A stretch of 64,000 bases of DNA from Bolinopsis microptera (taxonomy: Eukaryota; Ctenophora; Tentaculata; Lobata; Bolinopsidae): contig NC_087078.1 in assembly GCF_026151205.1 (NCBI RefSeq), positions 10,674,175 to 10,738,174 on the forward strand, read 5' to 3'. Under the pieces are notes generated by a model that saw only the letters and a list, made by a program, of their open reading frames with translations, did not search any database and had not been told where the DNA came from. Within the stretch, counting starts at the first letter, position 1, and the number at the start of each line of letters is the position of its first letter. Made by a program: the position numbers and the translations under genes. Shown here piece by piece: positions 21,731 to 34,800 of this stretch.

Positions 21731-24701
21731 TTATTTTCCTATTCTAAACAGATCCATTGTAACACATATAGTGGCCATAGTACAAAGGATTGCTTCAGCG
21801 CCGAGCAGTGCATATAGGCTAACATAGGGGCTAATGAGGAAAACAACAGCGCTGGAGGATGACATGACCGCATTGAGCAACATGAACCCTATCTCACTGT
21901 CCGACTGAAAGAGTCGTCCGATCAAAGAGTTCAGGATGATGTTGAATCCAGCATCAGATATCCCCAACAGAACAGCTATTAATAGCACAAGGTACTTCTG
22001 TGGCTTGATGAACGTTTCCTCCCCCATTGCCTCTCTGTAGGAAGCTGCTGCAGGGAAGATAAGGAAGGTGAGGTAGAAGGAAGCCAGTGCTGACAGGAAC
22101 ATGAATATAACGATAACTTTGTTGCTAATCTTCTCGCAGACGAGTCCTAGTATGGGACAACAAGCTACCTCTGTAACCCCCAACACAAGCCCCATCAGCG
22201 TTATCAAACTCCTATCAGTGAATGTGTTTCCAATGCAGGTCTGGAATGTCATGGTGTAGAAGGCTTGCACCACTGCAATGTAGATGAGCAGGGTGAAGAG
22301 AAGTCCTACTTCCCTCCTCAGCAACGTTACTTTGTATCTCGCGGCGCTCAGCTTCATCCTCTCCCAGGCACTGTCACTCTCCATTACTCGGTGTGAATCA
22401 ATAGATTTGGAGGAGATGTAGTTTTCAAGTTCTTGGGTAGCCTCAGCTGTTTCGTTCAAGTTCCTGTAGCCGATAACTCCAACAAGGGATGCAGCTACGG
22501 TGAAGGCACAGCATATAAGGTAGATGTAGAGTCTTGTGTCCGCGTCTATCGTAGTGAGTGTACCAAGGTACAAGTAATCTGCTGTGTTTCCTGTAAATTG
22601 TTTTTTGTATGGTATGACTTTGAGCTTTGGAAACGTTTCGAATATTATCACGGTTTTAATGTCTTAACGAAAAGTGCTCATTAAAATATGCTCAAAGTAT
22701 GTTTGAATTAATTAACAATTGGTTTGTATTCATTCTCACCTATAACCATGCTCATCATGTAAATACACCACCAAATGGTATTGTTCCTCTGAAGATTTTC
22801 CATGGTCGAGTTGTCTGTGAACACTTTCGGCATAACCACCCACGTCAGCCCCATCCCAACACCTGTTCATTTTATTGTTACATATTTTCCTAAAAAAGCT
22901 GATCTGACATCATATTTTCGATGGTTTTTGTCGATATGAGCGGGATATAAATAAATGCCCTGTTTAATTTCAACGTTACAAAATAGCTTTAAAAAGAGAT
23001 AAGAATACTGTATCATATGCGACTATTTTAACAACCTACAGGCTACCTAATCTTGCCAAGTATCTTTTAAAATCCTGTTCATCGCACTCGCTTCTTTGTA
23101 CCACATCATCAGTATAATATCGTGCATGGTGTTTGATCGCAACGTGCAACAGGCCAAAATATACTGAGCATTCGCCAGAATCCACCGGATATAAAAGCCG
23201 GCTCTGATAATCTAAAATATCCATTACTTTTAGTAGGTCTCGGTGATAATGCCATGGAGTTAATAGGGATTTACGTATGAATAGCAAATATTTGAATATT
23301 TGACTGCATCAATAATAAATATGCGGAGTTATTATCCACCAATCGTGCTTGGCTAGTGTTGTGAATTTTATTAATAAAATTCTCATTTTTTCCACTTATA
23401 TTCTGCTAGTAGTTAGTAACTAGCTATAATACCGTTATGTTATAAATGCACAACAACTCTTGAACAGTTTTAAACATGTTTGTCTATCGAATGTGGGCCA
23501 AATTTTGCAGATTTCCCGTTTGTTGCGACAAGGAAAAAGTTCTCATCAGGATAAAGAAGTGTTTAATTCCTTATATTATATATATTACAACAATGCGACT
23601 AATAAGTAATACCCGATCCGAATAAACGTTTATCCACCATTGATTTTACCTGTAATAACTGATCCGAGGTAGATAGTCCAGGTCTTCATAAAGATGATGC
23701 CGATAAAGAGCCCGCTGTAAAGGATGCTAGAGATACCCATAGTTGCCCTTATTCCGATTGTGTTGATGACGAAGGGGGTTATGAGGGCTACTGGTATACT
23801 TGATGCGAAGGTTAAACCTGAAATATGATGTGTTATCTAATATTTGGTTTAACTTATATACATTTCAATCTCCTATTATCTTAATTTTATTAACTACGTC
23901 GGCTTATTTTGGATTTCAACGGCTATTTGCCCATGAAACACTGATGAACCCTAAGTGCAGTGAGCGACAAATCGGCTGGATTTACTGTGACGTCATCATG
24001 AACTATGACAAATGATGACGGAGTATTTCTGAGAAGGTATGATAAAGATAACTCTATCTTAACCATTTTTTTTTCGAATATTCAATAGTCAATACCCCGA
24101 AATAATAATAAAATCACGATAAACTACGTGACATACTCATATTTATCAATACTACCTCATTCTGCTTCCTTTGGAAAATATATTCGGAACGGGGAATGGG
24201 GCTTTAACTCCACTTACTTAGACTGACTCCACTTTGACTCCACTTACTTTGACTCCACTTACTTTGACTCCACTTTGACTCCACTTACTTTGACTCCACT
24301 TACTTAAACTGACTCCACTTTGACTCCACTTTGACTCCACTTACTTTGACTCCACTAACTTTGACTCCACTTTGACTCCACTTTGACTCCACTTACTTTG
24401 ACTCCACTTTGACTCCACTTACTTTGACTCCACTTACTTAAACGGACTATACTTTGACTCCACTTACTTTGACTCCACTTACTTTGACTCCACTTTGACT
24501 CCACTTTGACTCCACTTACTTTGACTCCACTTTGACTCCACTTACTTTGACTTAAGAAGCCCACATCCGAGCTGTGTGTGGTGTTCATCCCATCAGTTAT
24601 CACCACATCCAGTAAGCCACCGCCAGGAAAGAAAGCCGAGTAAACCAGGCACATTACCACTGCGCTCACCAACACGTTACAGAACGGCTTAGTAAACAGT
24701 T
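21731..24701 (-). CDS. MFSD11/UNC93-like major facilitator protein, copy B (first exon not found)
   Basis: Minus-strand exons: 24546-24701, 23650-23817, 22740-22862 and 21731-22590 (168, 123 and 860 bp for the last three, identical to copy A; exon 2 is 156 bp against 159). Introns are again all phase 1. The protein reads LFTKPFCNVLVSAVVMCLVY, LTFASSIPVALITPFVINTI, YTMTFQTCIGNTFTDRSLIT and LLGISDAGFNIILNSLIGRL, ending LFRIGK. It is clearly a tandem duplicate of copy A. The first exon (copy A encodes MQADAVLIYPVGEEREPEPH) was not found upstream, where a 0.64-kb minisatellite begins right at the exon-2 acceptor. Exon 2 is also followed at its donor by a second minisatellite. The copy may use a distant or diverged first exon, or may be losing function. 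Confidence 0.8.
23036..23287 (-). other. Unidentified 83-codon frame inside an intron of copy B
   Basis: A frame of normal-looking composition (PWHYHRDLLKVMDILDYQSR ... DEQDFKRYLARLGSL, then stop), same strand as the host gene, in the 22863-23649 intron. It opens with TTG rather than ATG. I do not recognise it; it could be a mobile-element fragment or an unused exon. Confidence 0.25.
24212..24555. repeat. Minisatellite of splice-donor-like units next to copy B exon 2
   Basis: On the coding strand (minus), the units are GTAAGTGGAGTCAAA (15 bp) and the shorter GTGGAGTCAAA (11 bp). About a dozen GTAAGT words occur. The first one, at 24545, is the natural donor of exon 2. Confidence 0.9.
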
Positions 24702-24702
24702 C

Positions 24703-25340
24703 TGAAGTGTAGTTAATGTTAGAGTTAGCTCTGAAGTGTAGTTAACAGTTAGAGTTAGCTCTGAAGTGTAGTTAACAGTTAGAGTTAGCTCTGAAGTGTA
24801 GTTAATGTTAGAGTTAGCTCTGAAGTGTAGTTAATGTTAGAGTTAGCTCTGAAGTGCAGTTAATGTTAGATTTAGCTCTGAAGTGTAGTTAATGTTAGAG
24901 TTAGCTCTGAAGTGTAGTTAATGTTAGAGTTAGCTCTGAAGTGTAGTTAATGTTAGAGTTAGCTCTGAAGTGTAGTTAATGTTAGAGTTAGCTTTGAAGT
25001 GTAGTTAATGTTAAAGTTAGCTTTGAAGTGTAGTTAATGTTAGAGTTAGCTCTGAAGTGTAGTTAATGTCAGAGTTAGCTCTGAAGTGTAGTTAACAGTT
25101 AGAGTTAGCTCTGAAGTGTAGTTAACAGTTAGAGTTAGCTCTGAAGTGTAGTTAATGTTAGAGTTAGCTCTGAAGTGTAGTTAATGTTAGAGTTAGCTCT
25201 GAAGTGTAGTTAACAGTTAGCTCTGAAGTGTAGTTAATGTTAGAGTTAGCTCTGAAGTGTAGTTAACAGTTAGCTCTGAAGTGTAGTTAATGTTAGAGTT
25301 AGCTCTGAAGTGTAGTTAACAGTTAGCTCTGAAGTGTAAT
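24703..25340. repeat. Minisatellite of splice-acceptor-like units next to copy B exon 2
   Basis: About 23 copies of a 29-30 bp unit. On the coding strand each unit ends ACTACACTTCAG and carries CTAAC/TTAAC branchpoint-like words upstream. The last one (24702-24703) is the natural acceptor of exon 2. Confidence 0.9.
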
Positions 25341-26595
25341 TTGTATTATAGTGAGAATGAACACTGGATGAGACTGGTATGTGGTTCGGTAAGATCATGT
25401 CTTGATTTGGAATGTTCACTATAACAGACAATCAACATTAGGACCCCTAATTTAGAAGTATCAAGCTAAAATATTGAATATGACAAGTTGTTAACCACTA
25501 GGGTATTATATTCTGTAACATACGTCAGAAGATCTGAGGTTATAGAATTTAATGGTGACCACTGTGTTAATTTTAGGTACCCAGCTTTTCGCTTAAAAAA
25601 GAGAGAAATTTCGAAATGAATGCTAGAATATACTTGGAGGAACCAATATATTGTGTGACTCAGACGTGTTCACAATAACAGTTGTTACAATGTGTAACAA
25701 TAACTGTAAACTGGTGTATTGTTTTCATCTCATCGCACCCAGCAAGCCACTATAATTAAAACATAATATTACCATTGAATTACTGTATATATTAGTTAAC
25801 TTATTAGTCAACATTACATTAACCGCATGAAACTCAAATAAATCATCACTATATCCACTCCATTCATGTAGGCGTGGTTTCTGATGCGGCCATGATGATT
25901 ATTTCCATCTCTCTAGGACTAAGATTAAGTGTTATCTTGAATGTTTTGCTTATTTTTCAGCGTCTTGCCCATGATGTTTTGTCGTGCAATATACTGGATT
26001 TTAACAGTATGTTTTAGTATTTTGTTGTAGCTACATGATGTATTATAGTGATTTTGTATTTAACTTTCTCAGAAAATTACTTTCTGTCGAAACCTGATTT
26101 AACTGCCTATAGACTCCCTAGACAACAATATTGTAGTGACGGTTATTCGTTGCACTTTAATCTATTTAATTGTTTCAACTTTTCAGTTACATACTTGATA
26201 TTTTGCTGCTAATAATTGTAATCGTATCTAACAGCTGATTGGCTAAGCTATGTCAATGGATCCTAAATCTGATCGGTTAAAATATTTACCGATAAAGTGC
26301 TGTATAAATTGTGACTTTACGTATTTATTTACGTATTTATTTATTATTTTATATATTTAAAAACCGTAAATTTGTCGAATCAACTGGACTCTGGAAGCTT
26401 TAAGAAGCAAGTGTCAAAACGAATGTATAATAACTCTATTAGGAATATAATATATAAGATATGTATCTTGTAACTGTTTTAGCATTCCATTTGATAACAT
26501 TCCATAAAATAGATACATTTAAGTGTTGACCTAGTATTGTAACTTTGTAAATACTGATGTGATAATTGCTTTGTTGTTTAAACGAAGGGCGGTGC
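25341..26595. other. Non-coding stretch upstream of transporter copy B
   Basis: I looked here for the missing first exon of copy B and did not find one. AT-rich, with no repeat or RNA gene that I can support. Confidence 0.4.
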
Positions 26596-27159
26596 TTAAG
26601 GGGGGGGGGTTCACCCTGATTTTTTTGTGAAACTTGGTTTCGAGATAGCAGTTGACCAACAAACTAGGACCAGTTACCGAACTTTTGAGGGGGTCCCGGA
26701 CCCCAACTGCCAAACAGTGCCCGCGGGGCAGCCACGCCCATATTTTGTCCAAATTAGGCCCAATTTAGCCAAATACCCTGAACATGCCCAAAATCCAGAT
26801 TTTAGGTGCTCTACTTGTAGCTCGTGGTCCCCTGAACTCGTATATGAATTTCCATCAAGATTGGACAAAAAATGACTGAGTTATGAGCAAAAAACCATAT
26901 GACCATATTTGGGCATACGCACCAAATTTGATCGATTTTGGCCCATATATTAGTTAAATATCAATATTTTTGAATGAAACCAACTTTATATGGAAGGTAA
27001 GCCTATACTACACATTCTCTATGATTATCAGCTCAGTATTTACCTAACTGTGGATTCTGTGTTCAAATAATCGCAAAAAATGAACAAAACTGCCCATATC
27101 TCAGTTCGCGATATTTTGCAAATCAGGGTGAACCCCCCCCCCCCCCCCCCCCCCCTTAA
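26596..27159. mobile_element. 556-bp TTAA-flanked element with poly-G/poly-C ends
   Basis: TTAA at 26596-26599 and at 27156-27159 flank a body that begins with G10 then TTCACCCTGATTT and ends with AAATCAGGGTGAA then a run of about 23 C. So there are exact inverted ends plus a TTAA duplication, the target habit of piggyBac-type (also Kolobok-type) elements. The inside has no transposase frame. Confidence 0.85.
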
Positions 27160-28857
27160 GAATCCTTTACAAATCTAACACTTTATGTTATCACTGTTAT
27201 TTTTCTTGAATAATATCACAATATTCGGATTATTCCGGGTAATCAACCGTCAAAGTTGAGGTTTAACTCTATGACAACCTCTAACTCTATGACAACCTCT
27301 AACCTAACTCTATGACAACCTCTAACTCACACAGCATACTGGTTGCGGTAGAGATATGTTAAGGTTATATAGCCTGATTGCATGTCTAAACAGTAAATAA
27401 CCGTCAAGCAGGTGGTGGAACAATGGGTCTTCCACCGGTCAGGGATTAATAATAATATGTAGTAATATTACTAATATTACTAATATGCTGAATAGGTTGT
27501 AAGGTTGTGGGGTTGTGAATGGAATTTGAACTCAGTAAGGTAGTGTGCGTAGTAGGAAAAGTGTAGACAAAACATAAAGTGGGATCTCTGAGAATTGCTC
27601 AATAAAAGTTGACTCCACTGCTAATTCCGGTCTAAAATAATAGCGTAATGTTTAAAAATAACTCCATGTTAAGCAGTAAGCACCACCTGTCGGTTATGTT
27701 TCCAGTTAACATGGATAATTACTCTTGCTACTACCCCAGCAAAACTGCACCTGGTTATCCAGAATATCTGGAGAGTGCTAGAAGTCTCAAAGTCTGGCCT
27801 TCTATGGAAGGTGCTCGAAGTCTGGCCTTCTTAAGATGTCGCCCACTCGGAGGTCAGCTCTATAAATGCTGCTAAAACCACTTTTTGGTAATTGCTTCAA
27901 GAACCACTCTAGAGGAACGTGTTCTAGATTGTGTAAAGTTCTAGAACCCAATTTATCTATATAGTTGTCTCTCTTTAATATCATTATGTTTAGTATTATT
28001 ATATTATGTAAGACCTAACACTAGATTGAAGATGTATTATTCCATACAATATTGGTGTCGGCTATTCTAGAGGCAATCGTGTGTTCTAGAACTTTTGTTG
28101 CAGTCAGAATATCTTTGTTGCGATAAAAATATTCCAGGATTAATCGTCATACTCATACCAAGGAATAGTTTCTATACCAAAATGGGGATGGAACATGGTA
28201 GAATGTTCCACTGTGTTACTGTGCTAGGTGAGTCAGCAAGACAACGTAATTCGATCAGGATTTCATTGAGATGAAAACAAGCCTAAACAAAGTCAGACAT
28301 ATTTTACCAGGGTAACAGCTGCCATTTGCTAACCACTTCTTCCACCACGTTTCTTGGCACGTGATTTGATTACATAACATGAGGGTGGGGTAACTGAGTA
28401 GAGAGGCATTTTATATGGTTATATGAGGCATCATTCTTCAACTTTTGTGTATTGTCATCTTCTAAAAACGTTGGACTCTGAGTAACGCCGAAATGATGCA
28501 GAGTTCTGTAAGTTATTATCTTTATTGGTTTGAGTTTAAGTTACAAAGTTAAGATTGACCGGCATTTATTAAATTAAAGTATGGTATTTATCGCTTAACG
28601 TTCGAGAAAAAGTACGGGATTTATTAAACTTTTGAGATTGAATTATTAAGCTTCCTCTGCACGATTTCTTTTCAGTTGCCGTGCAAATTTGCAAAATGTA
28701 GCATGTTTTTCCAGGTTAAGTACTAAAAACAGAGCTGCTTGATTTCGACATGATTCATCAAAAAGTGTCTAGTCACCGCAAATTAACCATTACTTCGTTC
28801 ATTAATTCACCACTCCTTTTCATTTGTAACTCTCCGCTCTGATAGGTATGCAATACG
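27160..28857. other. Non-coding stretch before the Kelch gene
   Basis: It holds a short tandem repeat at 27263-27330 (taactctatgacaacctc, about four copies) and otherwise nothing I can support. The Kelch gene's promoter and 5' UTR should lie near its 3' end. Confidence 0.4.
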
Positions 28858-31800
28858 ATGCTGGGTGATGTAGAGTTTGAAGTAAGACCGACTGTTTTAC
28901 CGGGAGGGTTGCGCGCACCAGAACCAGGAGATGTGGTGGAGTTTGTGGTGGAGGGGGAGCGGTTACTCGCGCATCGCTCTACCCTCGCGCAGCACTGCAC
29001 TTTCTTCTCTAATATGTTCAGGTAATGTGGGGTAGTTTTTACAGTTTTTCAGATGTTTCCTGAGTCTAGTTAGCAAATATTGCTTGGTTAATTTTATAAT
29101 AAATGTTGGTTAATTTTATTTATTAAAAAAATAAACTCACTTTTTTTAGCAACTTCGTGAATTTCCCTAAAGTCCTCCAAATCCTCGGGCATAGGCTCTA
29201 TCTGCTCTATAGTAGCTGGATCTGACTCCATCATCTCCTATTAGTTTAAATCATGGAGTATAGATGTAGTTAATAATATGTAAATTGTAAATTGTATATA
29301 TTTATTTAAAATCAATTTTATCTATTCGACAGCTTATTGATATCTGACCTAAATTCTAAAGATTAATTCTTGATTAATGTTTAGGACCTCTTTAAACTTG
29401 GAGATTTTACCTTTAAAAGGAACAAGTGGCAAACATTTTCTGTTATTTAGGCGACTTATCGGTTCAATAAGCAGGATTTTATGAATATTATGCTCCCTCA
29501 ATGTTACAAATAGTAGCAAATAATAAAATCTACGATATCGTCACATACTTATATTTATAAATACATATTTATCATCTCGTCGATTCAGTATGGTAGTCAG
29601 AACGGCATTTCGAATAACTTAAGGATTTGTTTATCGAATAAAAACAAATATTATGTTACTAATAATTTAAGTAAAAACTTCTTTAAACCGTTTACATTAG
29701 TACATGTTATTAGCTCTATTAAAATCAGAGCTGCTCTAATTTTGTTACTATCCACATTCAGGCCAGTGTTTCGAGAAAGCATTGCAAAAGTTATTGAATT
29801 AAAGAATGTTAGTCTCCCCGCTATGAGACTGTTTCTAAAACTTGTTCATCTCACTGAGGACCCACTAAATAACCTCGATGTAAGTTTTATTGTTTCTTTC
29901 CTTAATAAATTATTAAAGATACGAGCTTTAAAAGTCTTTAACAGGACTAGGTCCTTTGTTCAAATTTATAAACTATTTGAGGGATAAATTGCGTTTTTAA
30001 ACAAGAAAGTTAACACAATGGTACACTTAATTAATGTTCAAATTATGTGATTATCCCTAGCTATTACTATATCTATGATTAATACTATATCTCATATTCC
30101 ATGTCAGGTAACTGTTATGAAGGATGAAGGTTTAACCACACTGATGGAGCTATTCAAGCTAGTTGACATGTTCCAACACACCCCCCTCATCTGCTCCCTA
30201 TCTCAGTTCATTGGGGTCAGTTGTTAAATACTTATTTAACCTATTCATAACTTATTCAATAACATTCATTAATTTCGATAAATATAAGATTTAATAACAA
30301 TCTTTTTTCGCTCTTTTGAGTGGGTCGATCATATAATTGATGTTTTGGGAGACTCTCACTTTGTCCCAAAGCATCAAAATATAAGATTCTTATAAATATA
30401 AGATTTAACAAATATAAAATGTTTATAACTTATTCATCATTTATCTGTCTAAACTCAGTCTCTTAATTTAACGGGGACAGTAAATGAATAATCTTTTGTC
30501 CATTGACTTAATTGTTAAGTGAACCTTTGAAGTCAGAATATGTGAGCGTCTATTTTTAAAATATAATGGTGTCCTAAACATGTGTAATGGAGGGGTGGCC
30601 TTGACATGTGACAGCGATCAACCAATCACCTCACAGCATCGACCAATCGAATCCTCGAATTGCTGTCACGTGTTAAAACAAATATTGTGAACAAAGCAGC
30701 TATTCATTAGGAGACTTAAGCCGGCCCCTGTAATCTCTTAATTACTTAATTAGATGATCTATTCAGTATTCAACTTTCATATCAAAATGAATGACCTTAC
30801 TTGAAGAAATACAACTTTGAGTAATATCAATGAATTTATAAAACTAAGAGAGTTAGAATTCAAAAGAGATCAGCGGTAAGCACTCTAGTTTCCTAGAAGA
30901 CTAATTGATTTTACAAGCGTGTACATTTTAATGTAGTAACAGTACAGATAAAATTGATCATAATATTCAATATTAATGCTCATATATTGCAGCTCCCCAC
31001 AACAGTAAGACCTTTTTACTTAACTCTTTTTTCGCTCAAAGCGGGGAGGCAATTAAATGATTAAACGATAAGGAGCTTATTGTCATTTGTCTAAAAGGGG
31101 CCTTTTTTATTAACATTAAACGTAATGTAAACCACTGTGTGTACACGATCCTTAGCAACACTGGCAACTACATCTCTTTCTCGAACTTCTAGAGCACTAG
31201 TAAACGTTAGTGACTCATCACAATGACACAAAAAAGAGGGATAGAGAAAATTCTTCAGATAACAAGTTTCTGAATGATAAAACAAAATTTTTGGATTTTA
31301 AAGCAAAACTTCCGAATAATGGGTGGGGCAAGAAAATAATCGGTGAGGAGGCAAGAAAATACGAAATCTCATAGCCCAAAATCGTAAAATGAGTAATGAT
31401 CAAAAGATCAAGACCACAACCGATGGTGATATCATATTACATGATCAGTTGTTGTATAGCAGAGCAAAATGTTCAACTTGTATTCTATGAATAGTAGTAA
31501 CGATTTAGTTGCCATGATTTTGTAGCAACTTAGTAACATAATCCTGATTTTAGAGTTGATGACTGCTTATTATTTTAATCATTCCATGAGCAAGGTTCTT
31601 AGATCATAAGTATAACTGAAAAATGTATGTATGTATTACAGAACCTATATTAATCCTAAATTTACTTGGACTAGTTCCCCAGACTGACAGACTCTCCAAA
31701 CCATCCTAAATCCCCCACCTGTACTAAATCTACCACCTGCACTAAATCCCTCACCTGTACTAAATCTACCACCACGTATTACAGGCTGTAACACGCTCAC

Positions 31801-34800
31801 TAATAACCCTCCCAGATAAGTACGAACACAGAGAACTGCTGCCAAGTGTTAGGGTTCGCAGCAAGGTACGGGTTCCAGGGGGCTGTGCTACAGGACTCGG
31901 CTGCGTGTGCGCTGCGCGTCGCTGCCGCTAACTTTGCTCTTGTCACACAGTCAGGTATGTGTTGTGTGGTAAGATGTAGTGTGAGGTTGTGTAATGTGTA
32001 TTAGTGATTCTCAGCCCTTACTTTTCTAGCTATATCATAATATGTCAGTCTTAGCTCGTGTTACCTAGCATTATCAAACATTTTCTTACTCAAGCTATCA
32101 TCTTCTAGTCCTACCTAAAAAGTTCTACCTAAAAAGAACTTTTTAGCCGCTATCAGCACTATCTACTAACAATTCCTAACACCAGTACCACCCCACAGCA
32201 CCCTATTTGGAACTGGAACTACCACTAGCGCTCGAACTGCTGTCTCGTGACGATATTGAGATAAACTCCGAGCTAGAAACGCTTCACGCCGCTATCAGAT
32301 GGTTCAGACACAATCACATACCTGACATATTTGCTGCTGTTCGGTATGTTGTGGGTTATATTATATTGGGGAGCTGAGCCATTTGTTGTCAAGTGTCAAA
32401 ACAAATGTGGTTTATTTCCTTACCAGTATTCAGATATATTGGTAGATGGTTTTAAGATGTTTCCTCAGCTATGTATCATCTACTAACTTATATACCGTTA
32501 CAACGGTGACAATTTTGTAGCTGTAGTCCAGTGTATTTGAGTGTGAAAATATCAAGACTGAGGTAAATGGATAATTATCGTATAGAAAATTACGGAATGA
32601 AGGTATTTGCCCTGAGGTTTGAATCCCGTTTACAACTTTACTGTTATCAACGTGTGCATAGCGCTACTAAATTCCTTAGAATTAACAACTTCTCTGTATG
32701 AAGCTGTGAAAGACACAAGATAACTACTTGCACTAATATACTGTAAATAACTAAGTTTTAACCAACGTCAGGTTGTACCTGATACCAGCGACAGCCCTGC
32801 TGAAGTACAAGAAAGACGGAGCACTGTGGAATGCCCTGCAGTGCGCGGCTCCCCCTAATGCCCTGCAGTGCGCGGCTCCCCCCAGTGACATTCCCAGTGC
32901 ACGACAGCGCGACGTGCTGAAGTGTCTGTATGTGATTGGTGGACTAGGTTAGTGGTGTTTTCAGCTTACACGACTTTTGTCCGACAGCACTGTTTTCTTG
33001 TATTTGAAGTGATATCTCAAATTTCGGACAGTACACCAGTATCCACGTACAAACACCAACATTGGTATGTGGTAACTGGTGTATGTACGTGGTAACTGAT
33101 ATTTGTACGTGGATATTGGACTCGGCAGTGCTGGGGTAACCGTATAGTGGATAATTCCGAACAGATATATGTTCTCGGTGAGTCAGTACAACCGCAAGTC
33201 TGACTGTTCAGTAATATAGCGAATATTCAATGATACGGTAACCCTAGTTGTACGTTGGTTTTACTCCTCTAGTAACTCATGAAATTACCAACCCGTCAAG
33301 TTTGACAACATTCAGCGGGTTCCAACATTCCTACATGGTATATTTCGATCATTATCGATCGTTATCTTTACCGGAACTATTATTAAGAAACTGTTTACAC
33401 CATTAAAATATTCAAAACCCCTAAAAGAAATCAAGTCATCCTAAAATGGTGATCAAACTATCTTTACCGAAATTCGATTCCTATAATTTGTGCAGTTTTT
33501 GCAATGATCTCAAAAGGCACCGAATTTTGCGGATTTACATATCATCCATCACCTACGTATTCAAAAATGGATTACCAATATGATTACAATCGATTAAAAC
33601 GAAACCTTCGTAAGCACAAACAACAAATACCAGAGTAGTAGAGTGTAGTTGAGTGTGCACTTCAAAGTCCACAAACAACAAACTAATTCCTTTGTTTCTC
33701 ACAGATCAAAGTGCAGTTGAGATCTACAATATAAAGAAGAAAGACTGGTATCTAGGAACGAGTTTACCAGAGGCAAGGCACGCAGCTTGTACTGCTACAC
33801 TCAACTGTACTGTCTACATTATGGGTACGATACCCATAGTGGGTTTTATATTATGGGTATTTGTTGAACTATCTTGTTAATCATGTAGTATTCTGAAGGG
33901 GGAGTACATTTTTGTACGTGCTTTTCCTTTGTAGGGGCTCATTTCTCAAATCTTCTAAAATACTGAATAGTTAGGTATAGTAGTAGTATGCACTGTGCAC
34001 AATGATTGACGTTTAGTACATATCACGCCGCAGTACCACATTTCCGGAAAATGAATGTATTTACCATTCGCCGCAAACCACTAACTAGAACATTGTACAT
34101 TTGTACCATACAATTGCTGGAATCTGTCAACTTGTTAACCAGTTTACAGTTAATACACATACTACATGCATATTGCCTAATGCATAGTGCATAGTGCATA
34201 GTGCATAGTGCATAGTGCATAGTACATAGTGCATAGTGCATAGTGCATAGTGCATAGTGCATAGTGCATACTACATACTGCACACTGCACACTGCACACT
34301 GCACACTGCACACTGCATACTGCATACTGCATATACTATACTGCATACTACATACTGCATACTGCACATACTATACTGCAAACTGCAAACTGCACAACGC
34401 ACACTGCATACTGCACACTGCACACTGACATACTATACACTGCATACTGCATACTGCACACTGCACACTGCACACTGCACACTGCACACTGCACACTGCA
34501 CACTGCACATACTATACTGCACACTGCATACTGCACACTGCACACTGACATACTATACACTGCATACTGCACACTGCACACTGCACACTGCATACTGCAC
34601 ACTGCACACTGCACATACTATACTGCACACTGAATACAGCATACTGCACATACTATACACACCTGTACAGTGTATACACGAAGATAACCTACAAATGTGC
34701 AGACAAATGTTCCTAACAACACTAATCCTAATCAGTATTACACATCCGAATACCGGTACTACTACTATTACTACTCTGTAACACTTTAATAACACTTCTC

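Noticed and set aside
24355-24545. Repeat tail (KWSQS...) of the exon 2 frame as real protein
   Set aside because: Copy A shows that the exon ends at the first GTAAGT; the tail is the minisatellite read through. Kept only as a splicing question.
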